DNA from: Bdellovibrionales bacterium RIFOXYC1_FULL_37_79
GTDB lineage: Bacteria; Bdellovibrionota; Bacteriovoracia; Bacteriovoracales; Bacteriovoracaceae
Length of the DNA stretch: 35,063 bases
NCBI GenBank assembly: GCA_001770015.1
Contig: MEQB01000021.1
Coordinates: 1 to 35,063, forward strand
Direction of reading: 5' to 3'
A program made the position numbers and the translations under genes. Every line of letters starts with the position of its first letter. Position 1 is the stretch's first letter. Below the pieces are notes generated by a model. It did not search any database. It had not been told where the DNA came from and saw only the letters and a program-made list of their open reading frames with translations. Positions 22,530 to 30,259 of this stretch are shown in pieces.

Positions 22530-25145
22530 ATGAAAAGTAATGAAATCCGTAATAATTTTATTAAATACTTTCAAGACAAAAGCCATAAACATATGCCTTC
22601 ATCCTCGTTGGTTCCTATTAATGACCCAACCTTGCTTTTTGCCAACGCTGGAATGAATCAATTTAAAGATTATTTTACCGGCAAAAGTACCCCTCAGGAT
22701 AAAAGGGCAGTTACTATCCAAAAATGTGTTCGTGCTGGAGGCAAACACAACGACTTGGACAACGTAGGATTTACCGCCCGTCATCATACTTTTTTTGAAA
22801 TGCTTGGAAATTTTTCTTTTGGCGACTATTTCAAAGAGGATGCTATTTTTTTTGCATGGGAATTTTTAACTAAAACTCTTCAACTGCCTAAAAATAAACT
22901 TTATATAACGGTACATGAAAGCGATGAAGAGGCCCTGCTTTTATGGCCGAAAGTCACTGGTATTAATAAAGATCGTATTTTTAAAAAAGGTGATAAGGAT
23001 AATTTCTGGGAAATGGGTGAATTTGGCCCTTGCGGCCCCTGTAGCGAAATATTTTTTGACCATGGGGAAAAATTTTGCACTCCTGGCTTTAAACCTGGAA
23101 CAAATCAAAACCTATTGGATGATGAACAACGCTACGTTGAGATTTGGAACTTGGTTTTTATGCAATATGAAAAAAACAAAGAAGGTAGATTTCCTCTACC
23201 TCGGCCATCCATTGACACTGGCGCTGGACTTGAAAGAATAGCCGCCGCTTTACAGGAAAAATATTGGAATTATGACACAGATTTATTTACTCCAATTATA
23301 TCCAAAATCCAAAATTTAACTGGTAAAGATTATTCTGACAAACGCTTTTGTGGTCATATCCGCGTTGTCGCCGATCACATCAGATCCACCTCAATGTTGA
23401 TTACCGATGGAGTCATCCCTTCCAACGAAGGACGGGGATACGTTTTACGAAGAATCATAAGAAGAGCAGTAAGACATTTACGGGAATTGGAAGCTCCTGG
23501 TGGATCATTTTACAAGCTAGCACCGGCTTTTTTTGAAACCATCAGACAATCATACCCAGAAAATGCCAAAAATATTTCAATGGCTGAAAAATTTATTAAA
23601 CTTGAAGAAGAAAAATTCTATGAAACACTTGAAACTGGTTTAAAATTTTTAAACCAGGAATTAACAAATAATCTAGTCAACCAGACATTGTCAGGCGAGA
23701 CTATTTTCAAACTATATGACACCTTTGGTTTTCCCTTTGATCTGACCGAAACTATTTTAAAAGAAAAAAACCTTGCCGTTGATCATGATGGCTTTAATCG
23801 CAAAATGGAAGAACAGAGAAATTTATCTAAAAAATCATGGAAAGGAAATCTTGAGATAGATGACAAAATTTTTTATGAATTGAAGGAAAAATTCGGCAAC
23901 AACCATTTCTCTTACGACCAGTTAACTTTAGAAGCAAAGTTGCTGGAAAAAAGAACCCTCGGAGATCATGATTTACTTATTTTTGATTACACCCCTTTTT
24001 ACGGAGAATCGGGGGGCCAGACAGGAGATAGCGGATCCATTATGACAAAAGACAATGTGGAAATCGCTCAAGTGCTAAACACGATCAAACCACTCGATGA
24101 TTTTACAGTATTAATCGCCCAGACTAACAACAAATTGAATATTAAAGAATCATATATTTTGAAAGTAAATGTAACTAAACGAAATTTAACAGCCAGAAAT
24201 CATACAGCAACTCATCTTTTACATGCGGCTCTTGGAAAAGTGCTTGGGGATCATGTCCATCAGGCAGGTTCACTGGTAACCGATGAACGCTTACGATTTG
24301 ATTTTACTCACCCAAAAGGATTAACGAACGAGGAATTAGACCAGGTAGCCTCCATCGTCAACCAATCCATAGCAAATCAAATTCCCGTATCAACCAAAAA
24401 AATGAACACCAAGGAGGCAACAGCTAGCGGAGCTAAAGCTTTGTTTGGAGAAAAATATGGTGAACATGTCCGGGTAATCAGTATAAAAAATGAAAATGAT
24501 CCACCCGTTTCGGTGGAACTGTGCGGGGGAACTCATATAAAAAATACCTCTGAAATCGGACTTTTTGTTATTGTATCTGAAGGGGCACTAAGTACTGGCA
24601 TTCGTAGAATTGAGGCATTAACATCCACTTCCGCCTTTAAATATCTTCATCACCGTTCAAAAGAATTAAGCAAAATTGAACTTATGCTAAAAACCAGAAC
24701 AGAAAATGTTTATCCGCAAATTGAAAAACAAATCAAAGAACTAAAAACCCAATACAAAGAAATCCAATCATTAAAGGAAAAAATCCAATCAATGGACAAT
24801 AAGCATCTTTTTGATCAACCTGAAATGCTAAAAAATCTTTATCCCTTCAAAGCCGTCCTCGCTCCAGACAATACGGATCTTCGTAAACTTTCAGATGAAT
24901 TTATCTCTAAATATCAAAATGGATTTATTTTTATCGCCATGAACAGAAACGACAAGATGACAGTTTTACTACGGGCCGGAAGCAAGGCACCCAAAATAAT
25001 CTGCCCAGACATATTAAATAGCATTATAATGAAATTTGGCGGAAAATCTGGGGGTAGGCCTGATATGGCGCAAGGTGCTTGTGATAAATTTGAGGTAGGA
25101 TCGGTCGGCAAAAAGCTTGGTGAAGCTTTAGAAAAAAAATTATAA
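22530..25145 (+). CDS. alaS: Alanyl-tRNA synthetase
   Basis: Charges tRNA-Ala and edits mischarged Ser/Gly. 871 residues, full length. The class II catalytic core starts SSSLVPINDPTLLFANAGMN and contains GNFSFGDYFK (motif 2 region) and SIDTGAGLERIAAAL (motif 3). The editing domain has the zinc-binding HTATHLLHAALG and CGGTHIKNTSEIG. The C-terminal oligomerisation domain ends with GGKSGGRPDMAQGAC. GAGAG precedes the ATG. It lies 56 bases after recX, the usual recA-recX-alaS order in many proteobacteria. Confidence 0.98.
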   Translation: MKSNEIRNNFIKYFQDKSHKHMPSSSLVPINDPTLLFANAGMNQFKDYFTGKSTPQDKRAVTIQKCVRAGGKHNDLDNVGFTARHHTFFEMLGNFSFGDYFKEDAIFFAWEFLTKTLQLPKNKLYITVHESDEEALLLWPKVTGINKDRIFKKGDKDNFWEMGEFGPCGPCSEIFFDHGEKFCTPGFKPGTNQNLLDDEQRYVEIWNLVFMQYEKNKEGRFPLPRPSIDTGAGLERIAAALQEKYWNYDTDLFTPIISKIQNLTGKDYSDKRFCGHIRVVADHIRSTSMLITDGVIPSNEGRGYVLRRIIRRAVRHLRELEAPGGSFYKLAPAFFETIRQSYPENAKNISMAEKFIKLEEEKFYETLETGLKFLNQELTNNLVNQTLSGETIFKLYDTFGFPFDLTETILKEKNLAVDHDGFNRKMEEQRNLSKKSWKGNLEIDDKIFYELKEKFGNNHFSYDQLTLEAKLLEKRTLGDHDLLIFDYTPFYGESGGQTGDSGSIMTKDNVEIAQVLNTIKPLDDFTVLIAQTNNKLNIKESYILKVNVTKRNLTARNHTATHLLHAALGKVLGDHVHQAGSLVTDERLRFDFTHPKGLTNEELDQVASIVNQSIANQIPVSTKKMNTKEATASGAKALFGEKYGEHVRVISIKNENDPPVSVELCGGTHIKNTSEIGLFVIVSEGALSTGIRRIEALTSTSAFKYLHHRSKELSKIELMLKTRTENVYPQIEKQIKELKTQYKEIQSLKEKIQSMDNKHLFDQPEMLKNLYPFKAVLAPDNTDLRKLSDEFISKYQNGFIFIAMNRNDKMTVLLRAGSKAPKIICPDILNSIIMKFGGKSGGRPDMAQGACDKFEVGSVGKKLGEALEKKL

Positions 25146-25157
25146 CCGGACCAATAA

Positions 25158-26888
25158 ATGGGAAAATTATTTATATTATTTATGCTGCCGTTACTTTTTT
25201 TTTCATGTCGAAAAGCTCTTTACAACTCCATCGACAGCAATACTTTAAACGTAGCTCTTACCAGTCATATAGATTCTTTTGATCCCAGCTCTACCTACGA
25301 CACCGTCTCAGCAACTGTAATGGACCAGGCATATGAGACTCTTTACGAATATCATTACTTAAAACGACCATATTCACTAATCCCACTTTTAGCGGAAGAA
25401 ATGCCTAAAATTGAAAATGGAAACACTAAGTATACAATTAAAATCAGGAAAAATGTTAGGTACCACGATAACCCCGCCTTTAACCATCAGGTCCGTCTGG
25501 TTAAAGCGCAAGATTTTATCAATCAATTTAAACGACTTGCTTTCATACCAACTCAAAGTGTCGGATGGTGGTTATTTGACAAAAAGATTAAAGGCTTGAA
25601 TAAATTTAGAAAAGATGCTGGCAACAGTCTTGATAAATTTTTCAACTTGGAAGTATCTGGACTGAAAGCGATTGATGACTACACCCTGATTATTGAACTA
25701 AACGAGCCCCAACCTCAATTTTTATACACACTGGCTATGTCCTTCACTTCTCCCATACCTGAAGAAGCTATTAAATTTTATAACAACTCATTTCATCAAC
25801 AAATCATTGGAACCGGGCCTTTCAAACTAACTAGCACGATAAAAGAAAAATATATCAAACTGGAAAAATTTGAGCACTATCGGGCAGCTTTGTACCCGAC
25901 AGAAGGAGATCGAAAATCTTACGAGTTAAATCTGCTCAAGGATGCCGGAAAAAAAATCCCCTTTCTTAATGCGATTAATTTTTATGTCATGCCGGAAACT
26001 GAAGGAAGATGGACTGGTTTTCTTGATAAGAAAATTGATTATATGATGCTTTCTCAGGATTTTTACGACAACGCTATCAACTCGCGAGGCGAATTATCCC
26101 CTAATCTGACAAGCAAGAATATTTCATTACAACTTTCACCAGCACTGACTTATTGGTGGTTGTCTTTCAATATGAAAGACCCTGTATGGGGAAAAAACAA
26201 AAAACTACGAAAAGCAATTGCCCACGCAATTGATATCAATAAATATATTCGTGTCTTTTCGGGAATAGGACTTAAGGCCAATTCAATTTACCCTCCCGGC
26301 GTTGCCGGCTACAGCCCCACCAGAGAATTGCCCTATAGCTATGACATTGCCAAAGCCCAGAAGTATTTAGCTGAAGCCGGATACCCTGAAGGCAAAAATC
26401 TTCCTCCCATCACTTTTGACTTGCGAGGAGAAAATCAAACTGCGGTCAACCACGCCCAATTCATTTCAGATGAACTAAAAAAAATTAATATTAAAGTAAA
26501 TGCCAAACTTAACTCTTTTCCTGATTTTTTAAAAAAATTCTATGCTGGAAAACTTCAATTTTGGCAAGATGGCTGGAATCTCGATTATCCCGACGCCGAA
26601 AATGTACTTCAACTACTTATCACTAAAAATCATCCACCTGGGCCGAATGTCACTTTTTATTCAAATAAAAAAATTGATGAACTTTTCACTCAAATTAACG
26701 ACATGAACGACCAGGAAACCAGAACCAAAATTCTTCAAAAAATGGAAGACATCATTTTGGATGATCTACCCTGGATAATGCTTTTTTATTCAAGAGATTA
26801 TTTTTTGTTTCACAACGAACTTAAAAACTTCAGACAGTCGGGAATTGTTTCCAATTTCATGAAATATCTAAGACTTGAACGACAATAG
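25158..26888 (+). CDS. Peptide-binding lipoprotein (SBP family 5)
   Basis: A 576-residue periplasmic solute-binding protein of the OppA/DppA type, with a lipoprotein signal MGKLFILFMLPLLFFSC (lipobox FFSC, lipidated C17). Family stretches are SHIDSFDPSSTYDTVSATVM, YTIKIRKNVRYHDNPAF, GTGPFKLT, and near the end WQDGWNLDYPDAENVLQLL and YSNKKIDELFTQI. It starts 12 bases after alaS. No permease or ATPase genes follow, so it is an orphan binding protein. It might serve a transporter elsewhere, or have another role such as cell-wall peptide recycling. Confidence 0.92.
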   Translation: MGKLFILFMLPLLFFSCRKALYNSIDSNTLNVALTSHIDSFDPSSTYDTVSATVMDQAYETLYEYHYLKRPYSLIPLLAEEMPKIENGNTKYTIKIRKNVRYHDNPAFNHQVRLVKAQDFINQFKRLAFIPTQSVGWWLFDKKIKGLNKFRKDAGNSLDKFFNLEVSGLKAIDDYTLIIELNEPQPQFLYTLAMSFTSPIPEEAIKFYNNSFHQQIIGTGPFKLTSTIKEKYIKLEKFEHYRAALYPTEGDRKSYELNLLKDAGKKIPFLNAINFYVMPETEGRWTGFLDKKIDYMMLSQDFYDNAINSRGELSPNLTSKNISLQLSPALTYWWLSFNMKDPVWGKNKKLRKAIAHAIDINKYIRVFSGIGLKANSIYPPGVAGYSPTRELPYSYDIAKAQKYLAEAGYPEGKNLPPITFDLRGENQTAVNHAQFISDELKKINIKVNAKLNSFPDFLKKFYAGKLQFWQDGWNLDYPDAENVLQLLITKNHPPGPNVTFYSNKKIDELFTQINDMNDQETRTKILQKMEDIILDDLPWIMLFYSRDYFLFHNELKNFRQSGIVSNFMKYLRLERQ

Positions 26889-26909
26889 TATTATAACAAT
26901 ACTAAAATG

Positions 26910-26934
26910 TGGAACTTTATTCCACTTTCATTTA
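26910..26934 (+). terminator. Weak hairpin downstream of the binding protein
   Basis: GTGGAA-CTTTA-TTCCAC followed by TTTCATTT. A second small stem, AGTATT/AATACT, lies just before it (26888-26904). Stems are only 6 bp and AT-rich, so termination would be modest. Confidence 0.4.
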
Positions 26935-27079
26935 ATGGCCCATGATTTATTAAATACAATTCAAAATTGTGTCGATTACTTGCCTAGAAAAGAGCAGTAA
27001 TGATCACGGATGAGAGTTACAAAACCTCTTGTTTATCAGGATATTTGGAAGAATCCTTTTAAGCATAAGGCCATGAAAA

Positions 27080-27493
27080 ATGAAAATTGCATATCTTGTC
27101 CTAATCCCACTCATTATTTTTTTAATTAAAATATCCCCTGTTTTTTCCAAGGACTTTGTAATTTTTAGCATCGCCGAAGAGATTCCCATGGGAACAGAAG
27201 GTGAAAAAATTAAGAAAAATTATTATTTAAACATCGGACAGCTCCAGGGGGTTGGTAGCGGGGCAACCCTTGATGTATACAGAAATATTTCAAGATTAGA
27301 CCCCTACTCAGACAAAACACGATATTATTTTAAAATTAAAATTGGGGAGCTCGAAGTATTACACTCTGAAGAAAATGCCTCAATTGCTATGTTAAAAAAT
27401 TTTGAAAAAGAAAATAATCTCCTATATGAGATCAATGCCTTTATGATTGGTGATGAGGTCAACATTCACGGAATTAAAACCAAGACCAACTAA
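27080..27493 (+). CDS. Small secreted protein, possibly FlgT_C-like
   Basis: A 137-residue exported protein. The signal peptide MKIAYLVLIPLIIFLIKISPVFS precedes KDFVIF. The mature domain reads LNIGQLQGVGSGATLDVYRN, then LDPYSDK, KIKIGELEVLHSEENASIAML and FMIGDEV. This GxxxGVxxGxxLxVYR...iGxLxV pattern is like the beta-barrel seen in secreted domains of delta-proteobacteria and in FlgT C-terminal domains. That similarity is from memory and weak. The function is unknown. The start is reasonable; AAGG is about 9 bases upstream. It is convergent with the minus-strand pair beginning 3 bases after its stop. Confidence 0.62.
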   Translation: MKIAYLVLIPLIIFLIKISPVFSKDFVIFSIAEEIPMGTEGEKIKKNYYLNIGQLQGVGSGATLDVYRNISRLDPYSDKTRYYFKIKIGELEVLHSEENASIAMLKNFEKENNLLYEINAFMIGDEVNIHGIKTKTN

Positions 27494-27495
27494 AC

Positions 27496-27726
27496 CTATT
27501 GAATGGCCTTAATTTTTGATCTTCGCTCAATAACGGCGTGAGATAATTTCTCACAGGCCTTAACGGCTTTGCCAAGTTTTTCAATATATTTAGGATCAAT
27601 GCTCTGGATTTCAGTTAATTTGCTTTGGACAAAACTTGTCATCCCTGAAATAACGACAAGGTGATTACTAATATCATGCAAAAATTCTCTTTCTGCCAGT
27701 ATATAATCTTCAAATTCCTTATTCAT
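27496..27726 (-). CDS. Stand-alone histidine-box (DHp-like) mini-protein
   Basis: A 76-residue helical protein. EREFLHDISNHLVVISGM, with H17, looks like the H-box of a two-component histidine kinase (HisKA helix 1). The rest, ending CEKLSHAVIERRSKIK, would form the second helix of a DHp hairpin. There is no ATP-binding domain or receiver. It may be a phosphotransfer or decoy partner for another kinase. That is inference, since the helix-box resemblance is short. AAGGGA precedes the ATG. It starts 13 bases after the small CxxC gene on the same strand. Confidence 0.65.
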   Translation of the reverse strand: MNKEFEDYILAEREFLHDISNHLVVISGMTSFVQSKLTEIQSIDPKYIEKLGKAVKACEKLSHAVIERRSKIKAIQ

Positions 27727-27739
27727 AATAATCCCTTGA

Positions 27740-27973
27740 TTAAAATAGTTTCTGATATTTAAATAATGTACACCATAAATTCTTATTTTCTATTTTAACG
27801 GAGTCTAACGTTAAAATATAGTCCATTCCGAGTACAAAAATATTTTTTTGAGTGAGCACTTTTATACTTTTAATACAACTTCCACAATAATACCCTCTGA
27901 AGTGAAATGTAGTAATGTATTCTTGATTCATTTGGTTTTTTTTAAAACATCGTGAAATTGCTAAAAATCTCAT
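27740..27973 (-). CDS. Possible HMA-like CxxC small protein
   Basis: 77 residues from the first ATG, or 63 from an internal ATG at 27931 (MNQEYITTFHF). FRGYYCGSCIKSIKVL resembles the GMTCxxC metal site of heavy-metal-associated domains, with Tyr in place of the Met-Thr pair, followed by LGMDYILTLDSVKIEN like the next strands. A copper-binding role is speculative. No strong ribosome site exists at either start. Its stop lies 13 bases before the histidine-box gene, which has its own ribosome site, so a two-gene operon is possible. Confidence 0.42.
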   Translation of the reverse strand: MRFLAISRCFKKNQMNQEYITTFHFRGYYCGSCIKSIKVLTQKNIFVLGMDYILTLDSVKIENKNLWCTLFKYQKLF

Positions 27974-28150
27974 TATGCATTCTCATATTTTTAGGTTTTT
28001 TTTCAAAGAAATTCAATTAATTGGTCATTTTACTGATTGCAATTAGTTAAAATATATAATCTTTATATTGATCCAATAAAAAAATTGGACAAACAAATTT
28101 TTTTTGCTAATTAAAGCTGTATCCTTATTACTATAACTACAGGAAAACAC

Positions 28151-29962
28151 ATGCAAAATCACAAAACCTTAGGAAAACTTTTACTTGAAAAAGTTAACCG
28201 TCATCCAATCAATCATGCGCTTGGCTGGATTAACAATAACCAAATTTTTTACCTTACCTTTAAAGAATACTTTGAGGTGATTGAAACATTGACCTTGGCG
28301 CTAACTGATCTGGGAATTGGAATTCAAGACAAGCTGGCCATCCTATCCCACACCAGGAAGGAGTGGAACTTTTTTGATCATGCCACTATGTCATGTCGAT
28401 CTGTGGTGGTTCCAATTTATCCTAATTATTTATCTCATGAAATTAAGTTTATTATTAATCATTCGGAGTCAAAAATTTTAGTGATAGAAAATGCCGCCCA
28501 ATTTGAAAAAATTATTCAAATCCAAAATGAAATACCTAATATCAAACACATCATTTCCATTGATTCCTTGGAAATTTCTGTAATTAACAAAATGACCAAC
28601 CCAAACATTCAAATTCATAACTATATCCAGATTATGGAAAATGGCAAAACATTCAAAAGTCTCAAAGGCGATATTGTTAGACAAATGATAAAATCCCAAG
28701 AAGGTAGTGATATTGTCTCTATTATTTACACTTCTGGAACCACTGGCGAACCTAAAGGCGCTGTTATCACTCAACACGCTTTTGCCTCCATGTTAACTAA
28801 TTTATTTGAAACTCTGAATTACGCTTTTAGCTCAAAAGACAGAACTCTCGTTTTTTTACCAACCTCTCACGTTTTGGGAAGATGCGATTCCATGCTAAAT
28901 CTGGCTTTTGGACTTTGCGGAGTTTACGCTGAAAGTATTGACAAAGTAATCGACAATATCAATTTAGTGAAACCAACGGTTCTGCTGGCGGTACCAAGAA
29001 TTTTCGAGAAAATATATGAGAAAATAAATCAAAAAGTCGCCGACGGTTCTCCCGTTTCAAGATGTATATTTAACTGGGCAAAAAAAGTTTCTAGCGATTT
29101 TTTTAATTTACTTGATCAGGACCAACAACCAAGTTTTTTTCAAAATGTTAAACGCAAAATTGCTTATTTTCTCGTTTTTTCAAAAATATATAAAAGATTT
29201 GGTGGAAAAGTCAGATACTTTGTTTCAGGCGGAGCCCCTATCTCTAGAGAAATCATTCTCTTCTTAAGAAATGCTAATCTGAAAATCCTGGAAGGATATG
29301 GCCTGACCGAAACCATTGCTCCCTGTGTTGCTAATCCTGCCAACAAACAAATTCCTGGTTCGGTAGGACTTCCGCTCAAGGGTGTAGAAATTGCATTTGC
29401 CGAAGATGGGGAAATTCTCATAAAAACCGAGGCCATGTTTAAAGAATACTTCAAAAACCCAGAAGCCACTGAAGAATCTATTCAAAACGGCTGGCTTCAT
29501 ACCGGTGATATCGGAAAACTCAATGAGCAAGGCTATTTGGTTATTACTGACAGAAAAAAGGATATCATTATCACTTCGGGCGGAAAAAACATTGCTTCCC
29601 AGCCTATTGAAAATAAGATGAAACTCAAGAAATATATTACTCAATTCCTAGTAGTTGGAGATCGAAAAAATTACCTGACCGGCATCGTTGGTATAGAGCA
29701 GGCCAGCTTTGAAGATGAATTCCCAGGATTATCCATAAAAGAACTGGCATCCAATCCTCAGGTCAAGGAACTCATAAGGAAAAACATTGAACAAGTTAAC
29801 CAAGAACTAGCTCGTTTTGAAACAATCAAAGATTTTTTCATAGCACCTGAAGAATTTTGCATAGAAAATGGTACGCTTACCCCATCGATGAAGCTTAAGA
29901 AAAAAATTGTCCTGGAAAAATATAAAAATGAAATTGACAAACTATATAACACACCGAGCTAG
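28151..29962 (+). CDS. Long-chain acyl-CoA synthetase (AMP-forming)
   Basis: Activates fatty acids to acyl-CoA through an acyl-adenylate, at the inner membrane. 603 residues of the COG1022/FAA1-type adenylating family. The P-loop-like A3 motif IIYTSGTTGEPKG is at residues 191-203. PTSHVLGRCDSM and LLAVPRIFEKIYEKI follow. Then come the A5 motif LEGYGLTETIAP, A7 GWLHTGDIGKLNEQGYL and A8 DRKKDIIITSGGKNIA. The final domain carries SMKLKKKIV with the usual late lysine. AGGA lies 7 bases before the ATG. It stands alone ahead of rpoZ. It could be called fadD, but family boundaries are loose. Confidence 0.93.
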   Translation: MQNHKTLGKLLLEKVNRHPINHALGWINNNQIFYLTFKEYFEVIETLTLALTDLGIGIQDKLAILSHTRKEWNFFDHATMSCRSVVVPIYPNYLSHEIKFIINHSESKILVIENAAQFEKIIQIQNEIPNIKHIISIDSLEISVINKMTNPNIQIHNYIQIMENGKTFKSLKGDIVRQMIKSQEGSDIVSIIYTSGTTGEPKGAVITQHAFASMLTNLFETLNYAFSSKDRTLVFLPTSHVLGRCDSMLNLAFGLCGVYAESIDKVIDNINLVKPTVLLAVPRIFEKIYEKINQKVADGSPVSRCIFNWAKKVSSDFFNLLDQDQQPSFFQNVKRKIAYFLVFSKIYKRFGGKVRYFVSGGAPISREIILFLRNANLKILEGYGLTETIAPCVANPANKQIPGSVGLPLKGVEIAFAEDGEILIKTEAMFKEYFKNPEATEESIQNGWLHTGDIGKLNEQGYLVITDRKKDIIITSGGKNIASQPIENKMKLKKYITQFLVVGDRKNYLTGIVGIEQASFEDEFPGLSIKELASNPQVKELIRKNIEQVNQELARFETIKDFFIAPEEFCIENGTLTPSMKLKKKIVLEKYKNEIDKLYNTPS

Positions 29963-29972
29963 CCCGTTGCTT

Positions 29973-30001
29973 TTGACATTGCAGGTAACTTAAAATATAT
30001 A
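29973..30001 (+). promoter_or_regulatory. Sigma-70 promoter of rpoZ
   Basis: A perfect TTGACA (29973-29978), a 17-base spacer, and TATATA (29996-30001). The predicted start near 30008 leaves a leader of about 32 bases containing the AAGGAG ribosome site of rpoZ. Confidence 0.72.
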
Positions 30002-30039
30002 TACATCATATCTTTTATTATTAATGAAGGAGCTACTTA

Positions 30040-30252
30040 ATGGCGAGAATTACAATTGAAGACTGTTTAGAGAAAGTTGAAAACAGATATGAACTAGTTC
30101 ATCTTGCTACTAAAAGAGTAAAACAGTTACGAGAAGGCGCAGAGTATTTAGTAAAAGCCAAAAATAAAGACATCGTTATGGCCCTTCGAGAAGTTGCTGC
30201 TGGTAAAATCAAGCACGCTCCTATCAGCGAATACGATTCAGACGAATTCTAG
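30040..30252 (+). CDS. rpoZ: RNA polymerase omega subunit
   Basis: Small subunit that folds around and stabilises the beta-prime C-terminus of RNA polymerase. 70 residues. [20 protein letters not shown] matches the family start and is followed by [15 protein letters not shown], the hallmark A-x-x-R-x-x-Q/L helix, and [21 protein letters not shown] sits 8 bases before the ATG. No gmk or spoT neighbour is present here, unlike in many proteobacteria. It is convergent with lon, with 7 bases between stops. Confidence 0.96.
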   Translation: MARITIEDCLEKVENRYELVHLATKRVKQLREGAEYLVKAKNKDIVMALREVAAGKIKHAPISEYDSDEF

Positions 30253-30259
30253 ATATTTC

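Noticed and set aside
26936-27062. Tandem mini-frames (about 21 and 20 codons) between the binding protein and the next gene
   Set aside because: No ribosome site, no recognisable composition, and other frames in the same stretch are equally open. Chance is more likely.
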